This document shows positions 1 to 7,121 of a stretch of DNA of 17,218 nt, one piece after another (positions within the stretch are counted from its first letter, which is position 1; the number at the start of each line of letters is the position of its first letter). Made by a program: the position numbers and the translations under genes. The notes below the pieces were generated by a model. That model did not search any database, was not told the origin of the DNA, and saw only the letters and a list, made by a program, of their open reading frames with translations. The stretch is taken from NCBI GenBank assembly GCA_030696465.1, contig JAUYSE010000224.1, positions 1-17,218 of the forward strand, given 5' to 3'. The DNA is from Legionellaceae bacterium (GTDB lineage: Bacteria > Pseudomonadota > Gammaproteobacteria > Legionellales > Legionellaceae).

Positions 1-2
1 AA

Positions 3-62
3 TTTGGGAAAGATGAGTATGGATGCTTATTGCAGGGCAATATAGATGACAATGATGAGTAA
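3..62 (+). pseudogene. In-frame coding fragment upstream of an ochre stop, probably the interrupted N-terminal part of the next gene
   Basis: The frame of the gene at 108-1949 stays open upstream to the left edge of the window except for one TAA at 60-62. Translation before the stop gives FGKDEYGCLLQGNIDDNDE. After the stop, codons 63-107 read QGDVILDEIRRENTV and run straight into the following protein. Both pieces have the Gly/Asp/aromatic texture of MORN-like strands. Either one longer protein has acquired a nonsense codon, or an upstream gene ends here by coincidence in the same frame. I favour the former because the downstream part lacks a good start codon and ribosome binding site. The true beginning lies outside the window. 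Confidence 0.35.
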
Positions 63-107
63 CAAGGTGATGTCATTCTTGATGAAATTAGACGAGAAAA
101 TACCGTA

Positions 108-1949
108 TTGAGAGTAGAGGGTTTTTATGAGGATGGTGAAATATTACGTGGTAAAGTGACGCAAACCAGTACAGACAAACTGGGAATCACTGAGGGGCGT
201 TATGACGGCTCTCATTTTATAGGCACATGCACCATATGTGATTGGAAGACTAAAGAACAAGTTTCTTTTAAAGGACGGTTTCCTCGACGTCAAGATCTCA
301 GCACGTTTGATGTTGAGGTTACAGGTCCGCATAAACTCTCGAATGTAACCCTAAAAAAATATGATATATCTCAGCCAGAATATACACCTGACGGTCGTTT
401 GTTTTATGAGTATGTTGGTGAGATACAATCTGGTGTGCCACATGGTTACGGAACACATAAGTATTGGAACCGAGAAAATACAATGTGTTTCGTTTCTTCA
501 GGAGATTTTATACTAGGTCGTATGCAAACGAGAGGAAAAATTACCGCATATATTGTATCAGAGAGCGCAGGAGTAGCCCCTCTTAAAGTGCCAACTACCT
601 CGAGCACCTATTCAACATATGAACTTGATATTGATGCAAAAAGTAAAACATTAGCGAGTATTTCTGCAATGGAGCCGGGTACGAGCTTATCGACAACACA
701 ATGGACCCTTACACGTCGCCCTAATGGAACCATGTATTACCAAAGTTCGACACGTAAAGGGGCGGTAAAAGTCGGGATAGAAGTAGACCTTTTTTCTACT
801 ATTGAAGCGGAGTTAATGCGCACTGAGGGCGTGAAGCCTTTTGCACCAACCCAATCTGTTCCGGGAAAAGAATCTGTCGCGGTTTCTCCGGAACTACAAG
901 AAATGGCAAATGAAGAGCAGGCAAAAAAAGCATTGAAAGAAAAACAACGTCAAGACGCGTTGGCCAAGAAGGTGATACAAGACAAGTTGCGTCAGGAAGA
1001 GCAGGCGAAAAAAGAGGCTTTAAAAGCCCAAAAAGAGGCTTTACGTCAAGAGGCCGAGGCACAAAAAAATCTTGCAAAAAAAAGACAACTAGTGGCAGAA
1101 AAAGCACAAAGAAAAAAATATATTGCGGAATATGAGGCACTTCTTGCTCAAGAAGAAGCATTGCTTGTCGCAGAGGACGCGCCAGCGCGTATGACTGTGC
1201 CGACTAGGGAGGCGGCAACACAAACAACACAATCCTTTGTCTCTTTGCAAAAAGAAGCGCTGTGCTTAGATGATGAAACTCCAGCGGAAAGCATCAATAC
1301 ACAAAAAATTTTAAAGGCTCTTTCGGAAGGCAAGGGCGAGTGGTTTTATACTTATACACGCAAGGATTCTTATGGTGGCACACATCAAGTTAAAAAGTGG
1401 ATACAAAGTAGAGAGTCTCTGAAGAATGTACCAAACAGTAATTTTATTATGATATTACAAGATGAGGAAGAGTCCTTAGAGGAATATGTGACGATTTTTT
1501 TGGTAGCCAATACTCCTTTGCTAAAGGGAGCGGTGTTTACCGGCAGTGCAATAGTGAACGTTATAGAGAAAGGGTCCGATAAAATCATAGAAAGTTTTAG
1601 ATATTATGGGGACTTTATCTGTACAGAGAATTTTTATAGCGATATTGGGGACGAGCTTAATTTTGAATTTAAAAAAGGGTATCGTACCAGTATTGATACG
1701 ATAAATGATGTTGTAGTAGAGCAAGAAGGAACTTTTGATCACGATGAGCCACGTTGCATAAAACCTTCAAAAAGATATGCCTCTGTTGCGGCTTGGGAAC
1801 AACAGACCGGCCGACGTGTGCAACCGGAGCAATGCGCGGCCTCTCAAAATCGCTATGGATTTTATTCGGGAATAAAACCACACAAGTCGCCGGTAACACC
1901 AACACCGATTGGGGAAAATGCTGTTGAGCATCAACGCGGTATTAAATAA
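108..1949 (+). CDS. MORN-like, coiled-coil hypothetical protein (possibly the 3' part of a disrupted gene)
   Basis: Function unknown. The N-terminal part (residues 1-120) has Gly/aromatic strands like MORN repeats. The clearest is YVGEIQSGVPHGYGT at about residue 102, and weaker ones lie near residues 3-17 and 30-40. Residues about 264-352 form a long Ala/Lys/Glu/Gln-rich segment predicted to be a coiled coil. It contains an exact DNA duplication (1009-1022 and 1030-1043) with a 21-nt, one-heptad period. The C-terminal 230 residues are soluble and unrecognised. No signal peptide or membrane segment is seen. The start given is a TTG with no convincing ribosome binding site, and no ATG follows in frame until about residue 125. 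With the in-frame stop at 60-62 this suggests a truncated or decaying gene. MORN proteins often bind membranes or scaffold complexes, and in intracellular bacteria such proteins can be effectors; that role is only a guess here. It is convergent with yjdM, with 6 nt between the two stops. Confidence 0.6.
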   Translation: MRVEGFYEDGEILRGKVTQTSTDKLGITEGRYDGSHFIGTCTICDWKTKEQVSFKGRFPRRQDLSTFDVEVTGPHKLSNVTLKKYDISQPEYTPDGRLFYEYVGEIQSGVPHGYGTHKYWNRENTMCFVSSGDFILGRMQTRGKITAYIVSESAGVAPLKVPTTSSTYSTYELDIDAKSKTLASISAMEPGTSLSTTQWTLTRRPNGTMYYQSSTRKGAVKVGIEVDLFSTIEAELMRTEGVKPFAPTQSVPGKESVAVSPELQEMANEEQAKKALKEKQRQDALAKKVIQDKLRQEEQAKKEALKAQKEALRQEAEAQKNLAKKRQLVAEKAQRKKYIAEYEALLAQEEALLVAEDAPARMTVPTREAATQTTQSFVSLQKEALCLDDETPAESINTQKILKALSEGKGEWFYTYTRKDSYGGTHQVKKWIQSRESLKNVPNSNFIMILQDEEESLEEYVTIFLVANTPLLKGAVFTGSAIVNVIEKGSDKIIESFRYYGDFICTENFYSDIGDELNFEFKKGYRTSIDTINDVVVEQEGTFDHDEPRCIKPSKRYASVAAWEQQTGRRVQPEQCAASQNRYGFYSGIKPHKSPVTPTPIGENAVEHQRGIK

Positions 1950-1955
1950 GCTGGG

Positions 1956-2297
1956 TTAGGCTTTTTTTACAAATTGAGATTTTAACTGCATGGCGCCAAT
2001 ACCTTCAATTTTGCAATCAATATCATGATCTCCATCCACTAGTCTAATATTTTTGACTTTAGTGCCCACTTTGACGACTAATGAAGAACCTTTGATTTTC
2101 AATTCTTTAATCACGGTGATGGTGTCGCCATCTTGAAGAATATTGCCATGTGCATCTTTAATAATGCGCGGCCCATCAATGACCTCTTCTACGGGTTGTT
2201 GGGGCCACTCATGTGCGCATTCAGGGCATATAAAATTCTGTTCATCCGTGTAGGTGTATTCTGACGAACATTTAGGACATTTTGGTAAGACAGGCAC
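1956..2297 (-). CDS. yjdM: YjdM (PhnA-type) zinc-ribbon protein
   Basis: This 113-residue protein matches the small YjdM family (old name PhnA) over its full length. The N-terminal zinc ribbon has two CxxC pairs (CPKC at residues 8-11 and CPEC at 24-27). It is followed by the family core with KDAHGNILQDGDTITVIK and IKGSS, the GTKVKNIRLVDGDHDIDCKI block, and an LKSQFVKK tail. Despite the name, phosphonate breakdown is not established for this family, so the product is best left as a zinc-ribbon protein of unknown biochemical role. The start is a GTG with AGGA about 11 nt upstream, and no ATG lies nearby. Upstream on the minus strand is a TATTAT -10-like hexamer overlapped by a small dyad at 2343-2367, so it may have its own regulated promoter. 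Confidence 0.9.
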   Translation of the reverse strand: MPVLPKCPKCSSEYTYTDEQNFICPECAHEWPQQPVEEVIDGPRIIKDAHGNILQDGDTITVIKELKIKGSSLVVKVGTKVKNIRLVDGDHDIDCKIEGIGAMQLKSQFVKKA

Positions 2298-2342
2298 GAT
2301 AAAGTAATTCCTATTGTGATATAAGCTGAATAATACAGCAGT

Positions 2343-2367
2343 ATTCCTAAGATTGGAAATCAGGAAT
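2343..2367. promoter_or_regulatory. Small dyad upstream of yjdM
   Basis: ATTCCT, a two-base bulge, GATT, loop GGA, AATC, AGGAAT: a 10-bp interrupted stem about 46-70 nt upstream of the yjdM start. It partly overlaps a second small dyad, AATAC-AGCA-GTATT, at 2332-2345. No T-run follows on either strand, so a terminator is unlikely. An operator or leader hairpin for yjdM is possible, but chance cannot be excluded. Confidence 0.25.
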
Positions 2368-2369
2368 AA

Positions 2370-2494
2370 GGCAAGCGCATCTTTAGGGTAAAATTAGCAC
2401 GATGTGTCCGAGTCACAACCATGAGGGCGGAGCATTTTAACATTTCAAACTTCTCCGCTCCCTCACGGTCTCGGCTCGGTCGGATAGATCGTGC
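2370..2494. repeat. Dispersed palindromic intergenic repeat, copy A (most complete)
   Basis: The unit begins with a 32-bp segment (2370-2401) containing CGCATCTTTAGGGTAAAATT. A large imperfect inverted repeat follows. The left arm is 2397-2432 (GCACGAT...TCCGAG...GAGGGCGGAG), the loop about 20 nt, and the right arm 2453-2494 (CTCCGCTCCCTC...CTCGG.TCGGA...ATCGTGC). Related sequence is found at 3352-3415, 14598-14629 and, as a core only, 8538-8555. On the minus strand, a frame of about 50 codons crosses the element without a stop, contains SRDREGAEK, and ends in ANFTLKMRLPYS. The element lies between yjdM and the secreted-protein gene. It has the size and symmetry of a MITE or intergenic palindromic repeat. 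No transposase or target duplication is visible. Confidence 0.6.
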
Positions 2495-2558
2495 GTATTT
2501 TGAGCCATGAAATCATAAATGCATTACGTGCTTAAATGCGGAAATATTGCGGCATTTT

Positions 2559-3254
2559 TCACAGAAAATCATGGGTTGCCAATTGGTAGGTGTTCGATAG
2601 GTCGTCTTGAATCACAGTGGCAGATTGATTAATCGCTTCTAACTGCTCTTGTTTCTTTAATATTCCTGTTTTAAATTGCCAATCAGCGGGCAAATGGAGT
2701 TTTTTTGCCAGATTTACGAGAGATGCCATTGTTTGTGGCTGATGTTGGGTGCTATACGATTGCATGACAAATATTTGTCCTTTGGGATCAATTAATTCAT
2801 ATACTCTTTTTCCTGCTTCATAAATCCAGGTAGTTTGACGAGCAACGGTTCTTTGGTGATAAGGGCCTCTGGATTTAAATAAATCAAATATACCTAAACG
2901 TAATACCCCTGCTTCTCGGACGGGCAATCCAGAGATAATTTTGGTTTGTGGATTGATGAGCGTGGTATTTGTAAAACCATCAATGACCCAGTAGCGAGGG
3001 CCATTTAAGAGAATAGTGGATGCCCCCGTATCTTGAGAGACTTTTTCAATAGTGACTTTTTTCCAGAGGTTTTCTGGACAATTATTTAATCCCCAGGTGT
3101 TGTATACGGAATATTCTAGAAAAGATTTTGAGAAAAGGATTTCGCAATAGCGGTCACCGCGCAGGTGCATTTTTTCTGCAGCAGAGGAGAGGCTCGGAAG
3201 GCATGAAAGGGCTAGCACTGCGATTAAAGATTTTTTATAACGGGAGTATGCCAT
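2559..3254 (-). CDS. Secreted uncharacterised protein (RYCE / NGPRYW family)
   Basis: A 231-residue protein with a clear signal peptide: basic MAYSRYKK, hydrophobic LIAVLALSCLPSL, and small residues ending in SSAAE, so cleavage is expected near residue 26. The mature part has motifs I associate with a family of secreted proteobacterial proteins without known function: RGDRYCEILF, NTWGLNNCPENLWKK and LNGPRYWVIDGF. Two Cys residues near the mature N terminus could pair in the periplasm. I chose the ATG at 3254 because AAGGA lies 5 nt upstream; an ATG five codons earlier has no ribosome binding site. It appears monocistronic, with a candidate promoter at 3301-3329 and repeat copy A downstream. 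The reaction or partner cannot be stated. Confidence 0.75.
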   Translation of the reverse strand: MAYSRYKKSLIAVLALSCLPSLSSAAEKMHLRGDRYCEILFSKSFLEYSVYNTWGLNNCPENLWKKVTIEKVSQDTGASTILLNGPRYWVIDGFTNTTLINPQTKIISGLPVREAGVLRLGIFDLFKSRGPYHQRTVARQTTWIYEAGKRVYELIDPKGQIFVMQSYSTQHQPQTMASLVNLAKKLHLPADWQFKTGILKKQEQLEAINQSATVIQDDLSNTYQLATHDFL

Positions 3255-3300
3255 GATATTCCTTATCATAAATGTCTGCCCTGAATGAATCTAGAGTAAA

Positions 3301-3329
3301 ATCATATAATGTTTTTTCGGGTGGTGCAA
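3301..3329 (-). promoter_or_regulatory. Candidate sigma-70 promoter for the secreted-protein gene
   Basis: On the minus strand TTGCAC and TATGAT are separated by exactly 17 nt, about 47 nt upstream of the start at 3254. The -10 matches five of six consensus positions; the -35 matches only its first three. Spacing and position are good, but this is a motif reading only. Confidence 0.35.
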
Positions 3330-3351
3330 TATCGTATCCCTAGCAGATCAG

Positions 3352-3415
3352 GAAAGACGCATATTATGAGTAAATTTAGCGAGATCTATCTGAGGCGCGA
3401 CCGTGAGGAAGGGAT
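3352..3415 (+). repeat. Dispersed intergenic repeat, copy C (half element)
   Basis: About 64 bp that aligns with one arm of copy A at 2370-2432. The first 32 bp share CGCAT..T, TAAA.TTAGC and flanking bases (24 of 32 identical to copy B at 14598-14629). The rest reads GAGATCTATCTGAGG then GACCGTGAGGAAGGGA, the counterpart of GATCTATCCGA and GACCGTGAGGGAGCGGA in the reverse complement of the copy A right arm. The second arm is absent. It lies in the otherwise empty 3330-3495 stretch before the FUSC-type gene. Confidence 0.5.
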
Positions 3416-3501
3416 TCCTGTTTCAGTCGTTTATGAAGCATGATAATATTAAATGGTAGGGGTTATGATTGCGATCAAACGCATGAGGGGTAAGCTTGGA
3501 T

Positions 3502-4029
3502 ATGGATTTTCACGCAATAATAAGGAAAACATCGTTGTTGACTGCACTTCAAATGATGTGCTCGGTCAGTTTAAGTTATTTTTTAGCACAAAAAATAGCG
3601 ATGTATTTGCACTTTAGCAGCTCGCTTATTTCTGGTCTATGGGCCGGAATTTCTTCCATCATGATTATGCAGGTTGAGGTTCAAGAAGTACACAATGCAG
3701 GGTATTTTAGAATTCTTGGTTCCAGCATGGGGGCGATTTGTGCTGTTTTATGTGCGATGTCTTTGGGATATTCTGCCTGGACTATAGCCATCACCATGTT
3801 TGTCAGTACTATCATGGTTTCTTTGTGTTCTTTGAAAAAAACTCTGAGGTTAACCAATTTAACTGCATTGGTCATCATTGTGGTGGGCATTATAAGCCCA
3901 GAGATTCCCCCCTGGAAAAATGCGATTGCGAGAGTACTTGAATCAGCACTGGGGGTATCAGTGACGATTATGCTCGCATGGTTATTCCATCCTATTCGAA
4001 AAAAATATGATTTGTTTCAAAAGTATTAA
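3502..4029 (+). CDS. FUSC-type (aromatic acid exporter-like) inner membrane protein, short form
   Basis: About 175 residues with four to five hydrophobic membrane segments, a cytoplasmic-looking KKTLRLTN loop and a basic C-terminal tail (HPIRKKYDLFQKY). The layout resembles the N-terminal membrane module of FUSC/ArAE-type proteins (aromatic acid or fusaric acid efflux), including the GLWAGISSIMIMQ segment that corresponds to the usual conserved patch of the first helices. It lacks the second membrane module and cytoplasmic domain of full-length efflux pumps, so it may work as an oligomer or do something else. The start is uncertain: ATG 3502, or TTG 3496, which has GAGGGG 5 nt upstream. Its end lies 40 nt before the start of the hydrolase, so co-transcription is likely. 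Substrate unknown. Confidence 0.65.
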   Translation: MDFHAIIRKTSLLTALQMMCSVSLSYFLAQKIAMYLHFSSSLISGLWAGISSIMIMQVEVQEVHNAGYFRILGSSMGAICAVLCAMSLGYSAWTIAITMFVSTIMVSLCSLKKTLRLTNLTALVIIVVGIISPEIPPWKNAIARVLESALGVSVTIMLAWLFHPIRKKYDLFQKY

Positions 4030-4069
4030 TAGAGTTTTCGTTGGTGTCGTTCTATTCAGGAGCAGCTGC

Positions 4070-4996
4070 ATGAATATTGTAAGATTTGTAATGTGCTTAT
4101 CGCTATCCTCCTCACTTATGGCGGCACAAACCCCCTGGCTTTTTGTGGCTAAAGATGTCACGTCTTTACACCGTTTGCCACCGACCGTGCGTTTAGCTTA
4201 TGGGGCAGAGGCTGAAGAATTTGGATTATTACGTCTGCCAAAAGGGCCGGGTCCTTATCCGGTTGCGATCATTATCCATGGGGGATGCTGGTTGTCACGT
4301 ATCCCTAAGTCTAATACCGTTGTAAATGTCGATAATACGGAGGCACTGGCAGATGCTTTACGTAATATAGGCGTTGCAACTTGGAATATTGAATATCGCC
4401 GCGTCGATCAACCGGGGGGTGGATTCCCAGGGACATTTTTAGATGTTGCTCAAGCTGCAGATTATTTACGTGAAATTGCGCCTAAATATCATTTAAATTT
4501 AGATAAAGTGGTCGTGGTAGGACATTCTGCAGGCGGACATTTAGCCTTATGGCTATCCTCAAGGACGGCACTGAATGCTGAAAGCCCTTTATATGCTCCT
4601 CATCCTTTAGCATTACAAGCCGCGATCTCTTTAGGAGGCGTGCCTGATCTTAAATTGGCGCGTAAACCTGCAGAAGAAGGCTGTCGTGCGGATGTTATTG
4701 GTCAATTATTGGGTTCTGATCAGCCAGAGGTATTAGAGGCACGTTACGCACAAACCTCGCCAATGGAAATGCTGTCTGCACAGGTCCCTCAAATTTTATT
4801 TGCAGGCGAAGAGGATAAAGTCGTACCAGAAGCATTTGCTATGTTGTATGTGCAAAAAGCACAAGCAGCGAATAAGCCAGTGCAACTGAGAAAAATTGCA
4901 TTTTCAGGGCATCATGAATATATCGTCCCGAACTCTGTCGTATGGCCAGTATTATATAAAGAATTAAATGCACTCCTTGGACTGGGCGCCCCATAA
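4070..4996 (+). CDS. Secreted alpha/beta hydrolase (esterase/kynurenine formamidase-like)
   Basis: A 308-residue alpha/beta hydrolase with an N-terminal signal peptide (MNIVRFVMCLSLSSSLMAAQ). The fold markers are in order: oxyanion motif HGGCW at about residues 70-74, nucleophile elbow GHSAGGH with Ser153, and probable acid and base Asp249 (EEDKVVP) and His281/282 (SGHHEY). This is the architecture of Abhydrolase_3/BD-FAE-type esterases and kynurenine-formamidase-like enzymes; the substrate cannot be read from the sequence. The ATG at 4070 is chosen because AGGAG lies 7 nt upstream and a signal peptide starts there; the frame stays open earlier without a comparable site. The stop at 4994-4996 directly abuts the next gene's ATG, suggesting coupled translation. 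Export to the periplasm or outside is inferred from the signal peptide. Confidence 0.85.
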   Translation: MNIVRFVMCLSLSSSLMAAQTPWLFVAKDVTSLHRLPPTVRLAYGAEAEEFGLLRLPKGPGPYPVAIIIHGGCWLSRIPKSNTVVNVDNTEALADALRNIGVATWNIEYRRVDQPGGGFPGTFLDVAQAADYLREIAPKYHLNLDKVVVVGHSAGGHLALWLSSRTALNAESPLYAPHPLALQAAISLGGVPDLKLARKPAEEGCRADVIGQLLGSDQPEVLEARYAQTSPMEMLSAQVPQILFAGEEDKVVPEAFAMLYVQKAQAANKPVQLRKIAFSGHHEYIVPNSVVWPVLYKELNALLGLGAP

Positions 4997-6547
4997 ATGC
5001 GAGAGGATAATTCAGCACAGTTACCGTCAGGTTTTGTTTTCAAAGGGAAAACGCTGAGTTTTTCTTTATTACTTACGGTCGCTTTGGTTGAGCTCATTCG
5101 TACGGCCTGGATTTCTGACGACGCAGGTATCACGCTACGCACGGTATTAAATTTTATCTATGGTTATGGTCCTGTGTTTAATATTCATGAGCGGGTGCAG
5201 GCGTTTACGCATCCTTTATGGTTTTTGTTGCTCTCAGGAGGTACTGCAGTCGTAAAAAATATTTTTTTTGTGGCTTTTGCGCTGCCCATCTTACTTTCTT
5301 TATGGGTATATTGGCTGTTGGTCTACCGCATTGCAGTCGATTTTTGGACGGGAATGTTTGGTGCATGTTTATTAATACTCTCTAAAGCGTATGTTGATTT
5401 TTCTACCTCTGGTTTAGAAAACCCTTTGTCTCATGCGATATTGTTATTGATTATTTTAGTCTCTCGGCAGGTAATGTCGCAGACTAATTTTAAAAAAAAT
5501 AGTATTTTCTTTTTATTGTGTGCGGGTTTGTATCTGTGTCGCGCGGATTTAACGTTGTTGATTTTTCCCTTGATGCTCGTAGTAATCTGGAAGAATAGGG
5601 GGAGCCCTCTTAGTCTTATAAAAGCAATGAGCATTGGTTTTATCCCTGTACTGATATGGACCGTGTTCTCCATCACCTATTACGGATTTCTAGTGCCTAA
5701 TACCGCGTATGCAAAATTAGGGGCAGGCATTCCGGTTATCGAATTATTTTGGCAAGGAGGGCGATATTTCAGAGATTCACTGACTCGAGACCCGCTCACC
5801 TTATTGGCGATTCTATATGGATTTATCCTGGGACTCTGTTATCGCGCGTCCGAGAAAAAAGCAGTTTCCTTTGGCATTCTTCTCTACCTAAGTTATGTGC
5901 TGATGATTGGTGGAGACTTTATGAGTGGTCGTTATTTTACTTGTACCTTATTAATGGCAATGGTATTGATAGTGGATCAAAAAGATTGGGATTGGTTGAA
6001 GGGCATTATTTTTGCCCAATTATTATTTTTAGGAATGGTAAATATACATTATACCGTATTGAGTGGCTCTAATTATGAGAATAAATTGGGAGTAGATGGT
6101 ATTGCGGATGAGCGAGGATATTGGTTTCAAAGTTTTGGATTATTCTCCATTGATAAAGCGATTCATAAAGTTCCTTCTTGGCGTGTACGTGCGCCGCAGA
6201 GATTTGGCATTGCTTGTGGTGCGCTGGGTTTTGATGGATTATTTGGTGGTCCAGATTTACATTTGATAGATATTTGTGCTTTGGCCGATCCTTTACTGGC
6301 ACATCTGCCTGCAAAACCACAATTGCATTGGCGTATTGGCCATTTTTATCGCGAGGTCCCACCGCACTACGTTGAAAGTCTACAAGAAAATAAAAACTTG
6401 TTAGCGGATCCAAAGATGCATAACCTATACCAATCACTGCGTTTGATTACACGAGGGAAGTTGTTTGAGCGAGAACGGTGGAAAGAAATTGTGAAGCTAA
6501 ATTTAGGGAGAGGGGAATATGTCGATACTCGTATTAGCCAGCGATAA
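4997..6547 (+). CDS. LphB-like polytopic membrane protein, probable GT-C type glycosyltransferase
   Basis: A 516-residue protein with about ten hydrophobic segments and a soluble C-terminal 130 residues. The first extracytoplasmic loop carries WISDDAGITLRTVLNFIYG and then ERVQAFTHPLWF. The Asp pair at residues 41-42 is placed where GT-C glycosyltransferases keep their catalytic acid, and this N-terminal block closely resembles Legionella proteins annotated LphB and the wider arabinofuranosyltransferase-like family. It probably transfers a sugar from a polyprenyl-phosphate donor onto an envelope acceptor, but donor and acceptor are unknown. Its ATG directly follows the hydrolase stop with little ribosome binding site of its own, so translational coupling is likely. 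Its 3' end overlaps rdgB by 29 nt. Confidence 0.75.
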   Translation: MREDNSAQLPSGFVFKGKTLSFSLLLTVALVELIRTAWISDDAGITLRTVLNFIYGYGPVFNIHERVQAFTHPLWFLLLSGGTAVVKNIFFVAFALPILLSLWVYWLLVYRIAVDFWTGMFGACLLILSKAYVDFSTSGLENPLSHAILLLIILVSRQVMSQTNFKKNSIFFLLCAGLYLCRADLTLLIFPLMLVVIWKNRGSPLSLIKAMSIGFIPVLIWTVFSITYYGFLVPNTAYAKLGAGIPVIELFWQGGRYFRDSLTRDPLTLLAILYGFILGLCYRASEKKAVSFGILLYLSYVLMIGGDFMSGRYFTCTLLMAMVLIVDQKDWDWLKGIIFAQLLFLGMVNIHYTVLSGSNYENKLGVDGIADERGYWFQSFGLFSIDKAIHKVPSWRVRAPQRFGIACGALGFDGLFGGPDLHLIDICALADPLLAHLPAKPQLHWRIGHFYREVPPHYVESLQENKNLLADPKMHNLYQSLRLITRGKLFERERWKEIVKLNLGRGEYVDTRISQR

Positions 6548-7121
6548 TGTACATAAATGCACAGAAATACAAGCAGGCTTGCCGGCTTGGGAATGTGTAC
6601 CGCAAAGTCATTGGGATCTAGAAACTCCTGAAGAAACAGGTCTCACTTTTGTAGAAAATGCCTTATTAAAAGCGCGCTACGCCAGTAAAGAAACGGGCTT
6701 GCCAGCGTTGGCGGACGATTCTGGTTTAGTGGTTCCCGCCTTAGCGGGGGCGCCAGGGATTTATTCTGCCCGTTATGCGGGGGAAGGTGCAACTGATCAA
6801 CAGAATATCGCAAAGCTGTTGACGTTTATGGAAGAGTTTTCAGGAGAAGAGCGCAGTGCCTATTATTATTGTGTTATCGTTGCGGTAGCACACCCGGAAG
6901 ATCCTACGCCGTGTATTGGATCGGCACTTTGGTGGGGTAAAATTGCATTAAAACCAGTAGGGACGGGTGGTTTTGGTTATGATCCCGTATTTTATTTACC
7001 TGATCATACCTGCACAGTAGCTGAATTACCTGCGGGAGAAAAACAACAATTAAGTCATCGCGCCCGTGCGTTATTACATTTTCAACAACAATGGTCACAG
7101 GAACAAAACGCATGTCTGTAG
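6519..7121 (+). CDS. rdgB: RdgB/HAM1 non-canonical purine NTP pyrophosphatase
   Basis: A 200-residue dITP/XTP diphosphatase that hydrolyses dITP, ITP and XTP to monophosphates and pyrophosphate, keeping deaminated purines out of DNA and RNA. The family signature is complete: substrate-loop SDNVHK at residues 8-13, FVENALLKARYA, the metal-binding LADDSGL segment at about residues 64-70, GAPGIYSARYAG, the base pocket GTGGFGYDPVFY, and the C-terminal LSHRARAL. The ATG at 6519 lies within the end of the preceding membrane-protein gene and is preceded by a strong purine-rich site (GGGAGAGGGG). The stop overlaps the next gene's start by 10 nt. It is normal in length; a cytoplasmic housekeeping enzyme. 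Confidence 0.95.
   Translation: MSILVLASDNVHKCTEIQAGLPAWECVPQSHWDLETPEETGLTFVENALLKARYASKETGLPALADDSGLVVPALAGAPGIYSARYAGEGATDQQNIAKLLTFMEEFSGEERSAYYYCVIVAVAHPEDPTPCIGSALWWGKIALKPVGTGGFGYDPVFYLPDHTCTVAELPAGEKQQLSHRARALLHFQQQWSQEQNACL

Noticed and set aside
799..1161. A 120-codon antisense frame opposite the coiled-coil segment
   Set aside because: A consequence of the Lys/Glu/Ala-rich codons on the plus strand; Leu/Phe/Pro-rich with no start signal.
1956..2297. Reading the yjdM product as a phosphonoacetate hydrolase because of the historical name PhnA
   Set aside because: The sequence matches the small zinc-ribbon family and has no features of phosphonoacetate hydrolase, a different protein with the same name.
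3366..3443. A 25-codon frame starting MSKFSEIYLRRDREEG within repeat copy C
   Set aside because: Copies A and B do not preserve this frame or its start, and the spacing to a purine-rich site is poor. Explained better as repeat sequence.
7091..7111. Earlier ATG for the TPR-methyltransferase
   Set aside because: No ribosome binding site upstream, whereas the ATG at 7112 has one and gives a protein beginning at the first TPR helix.
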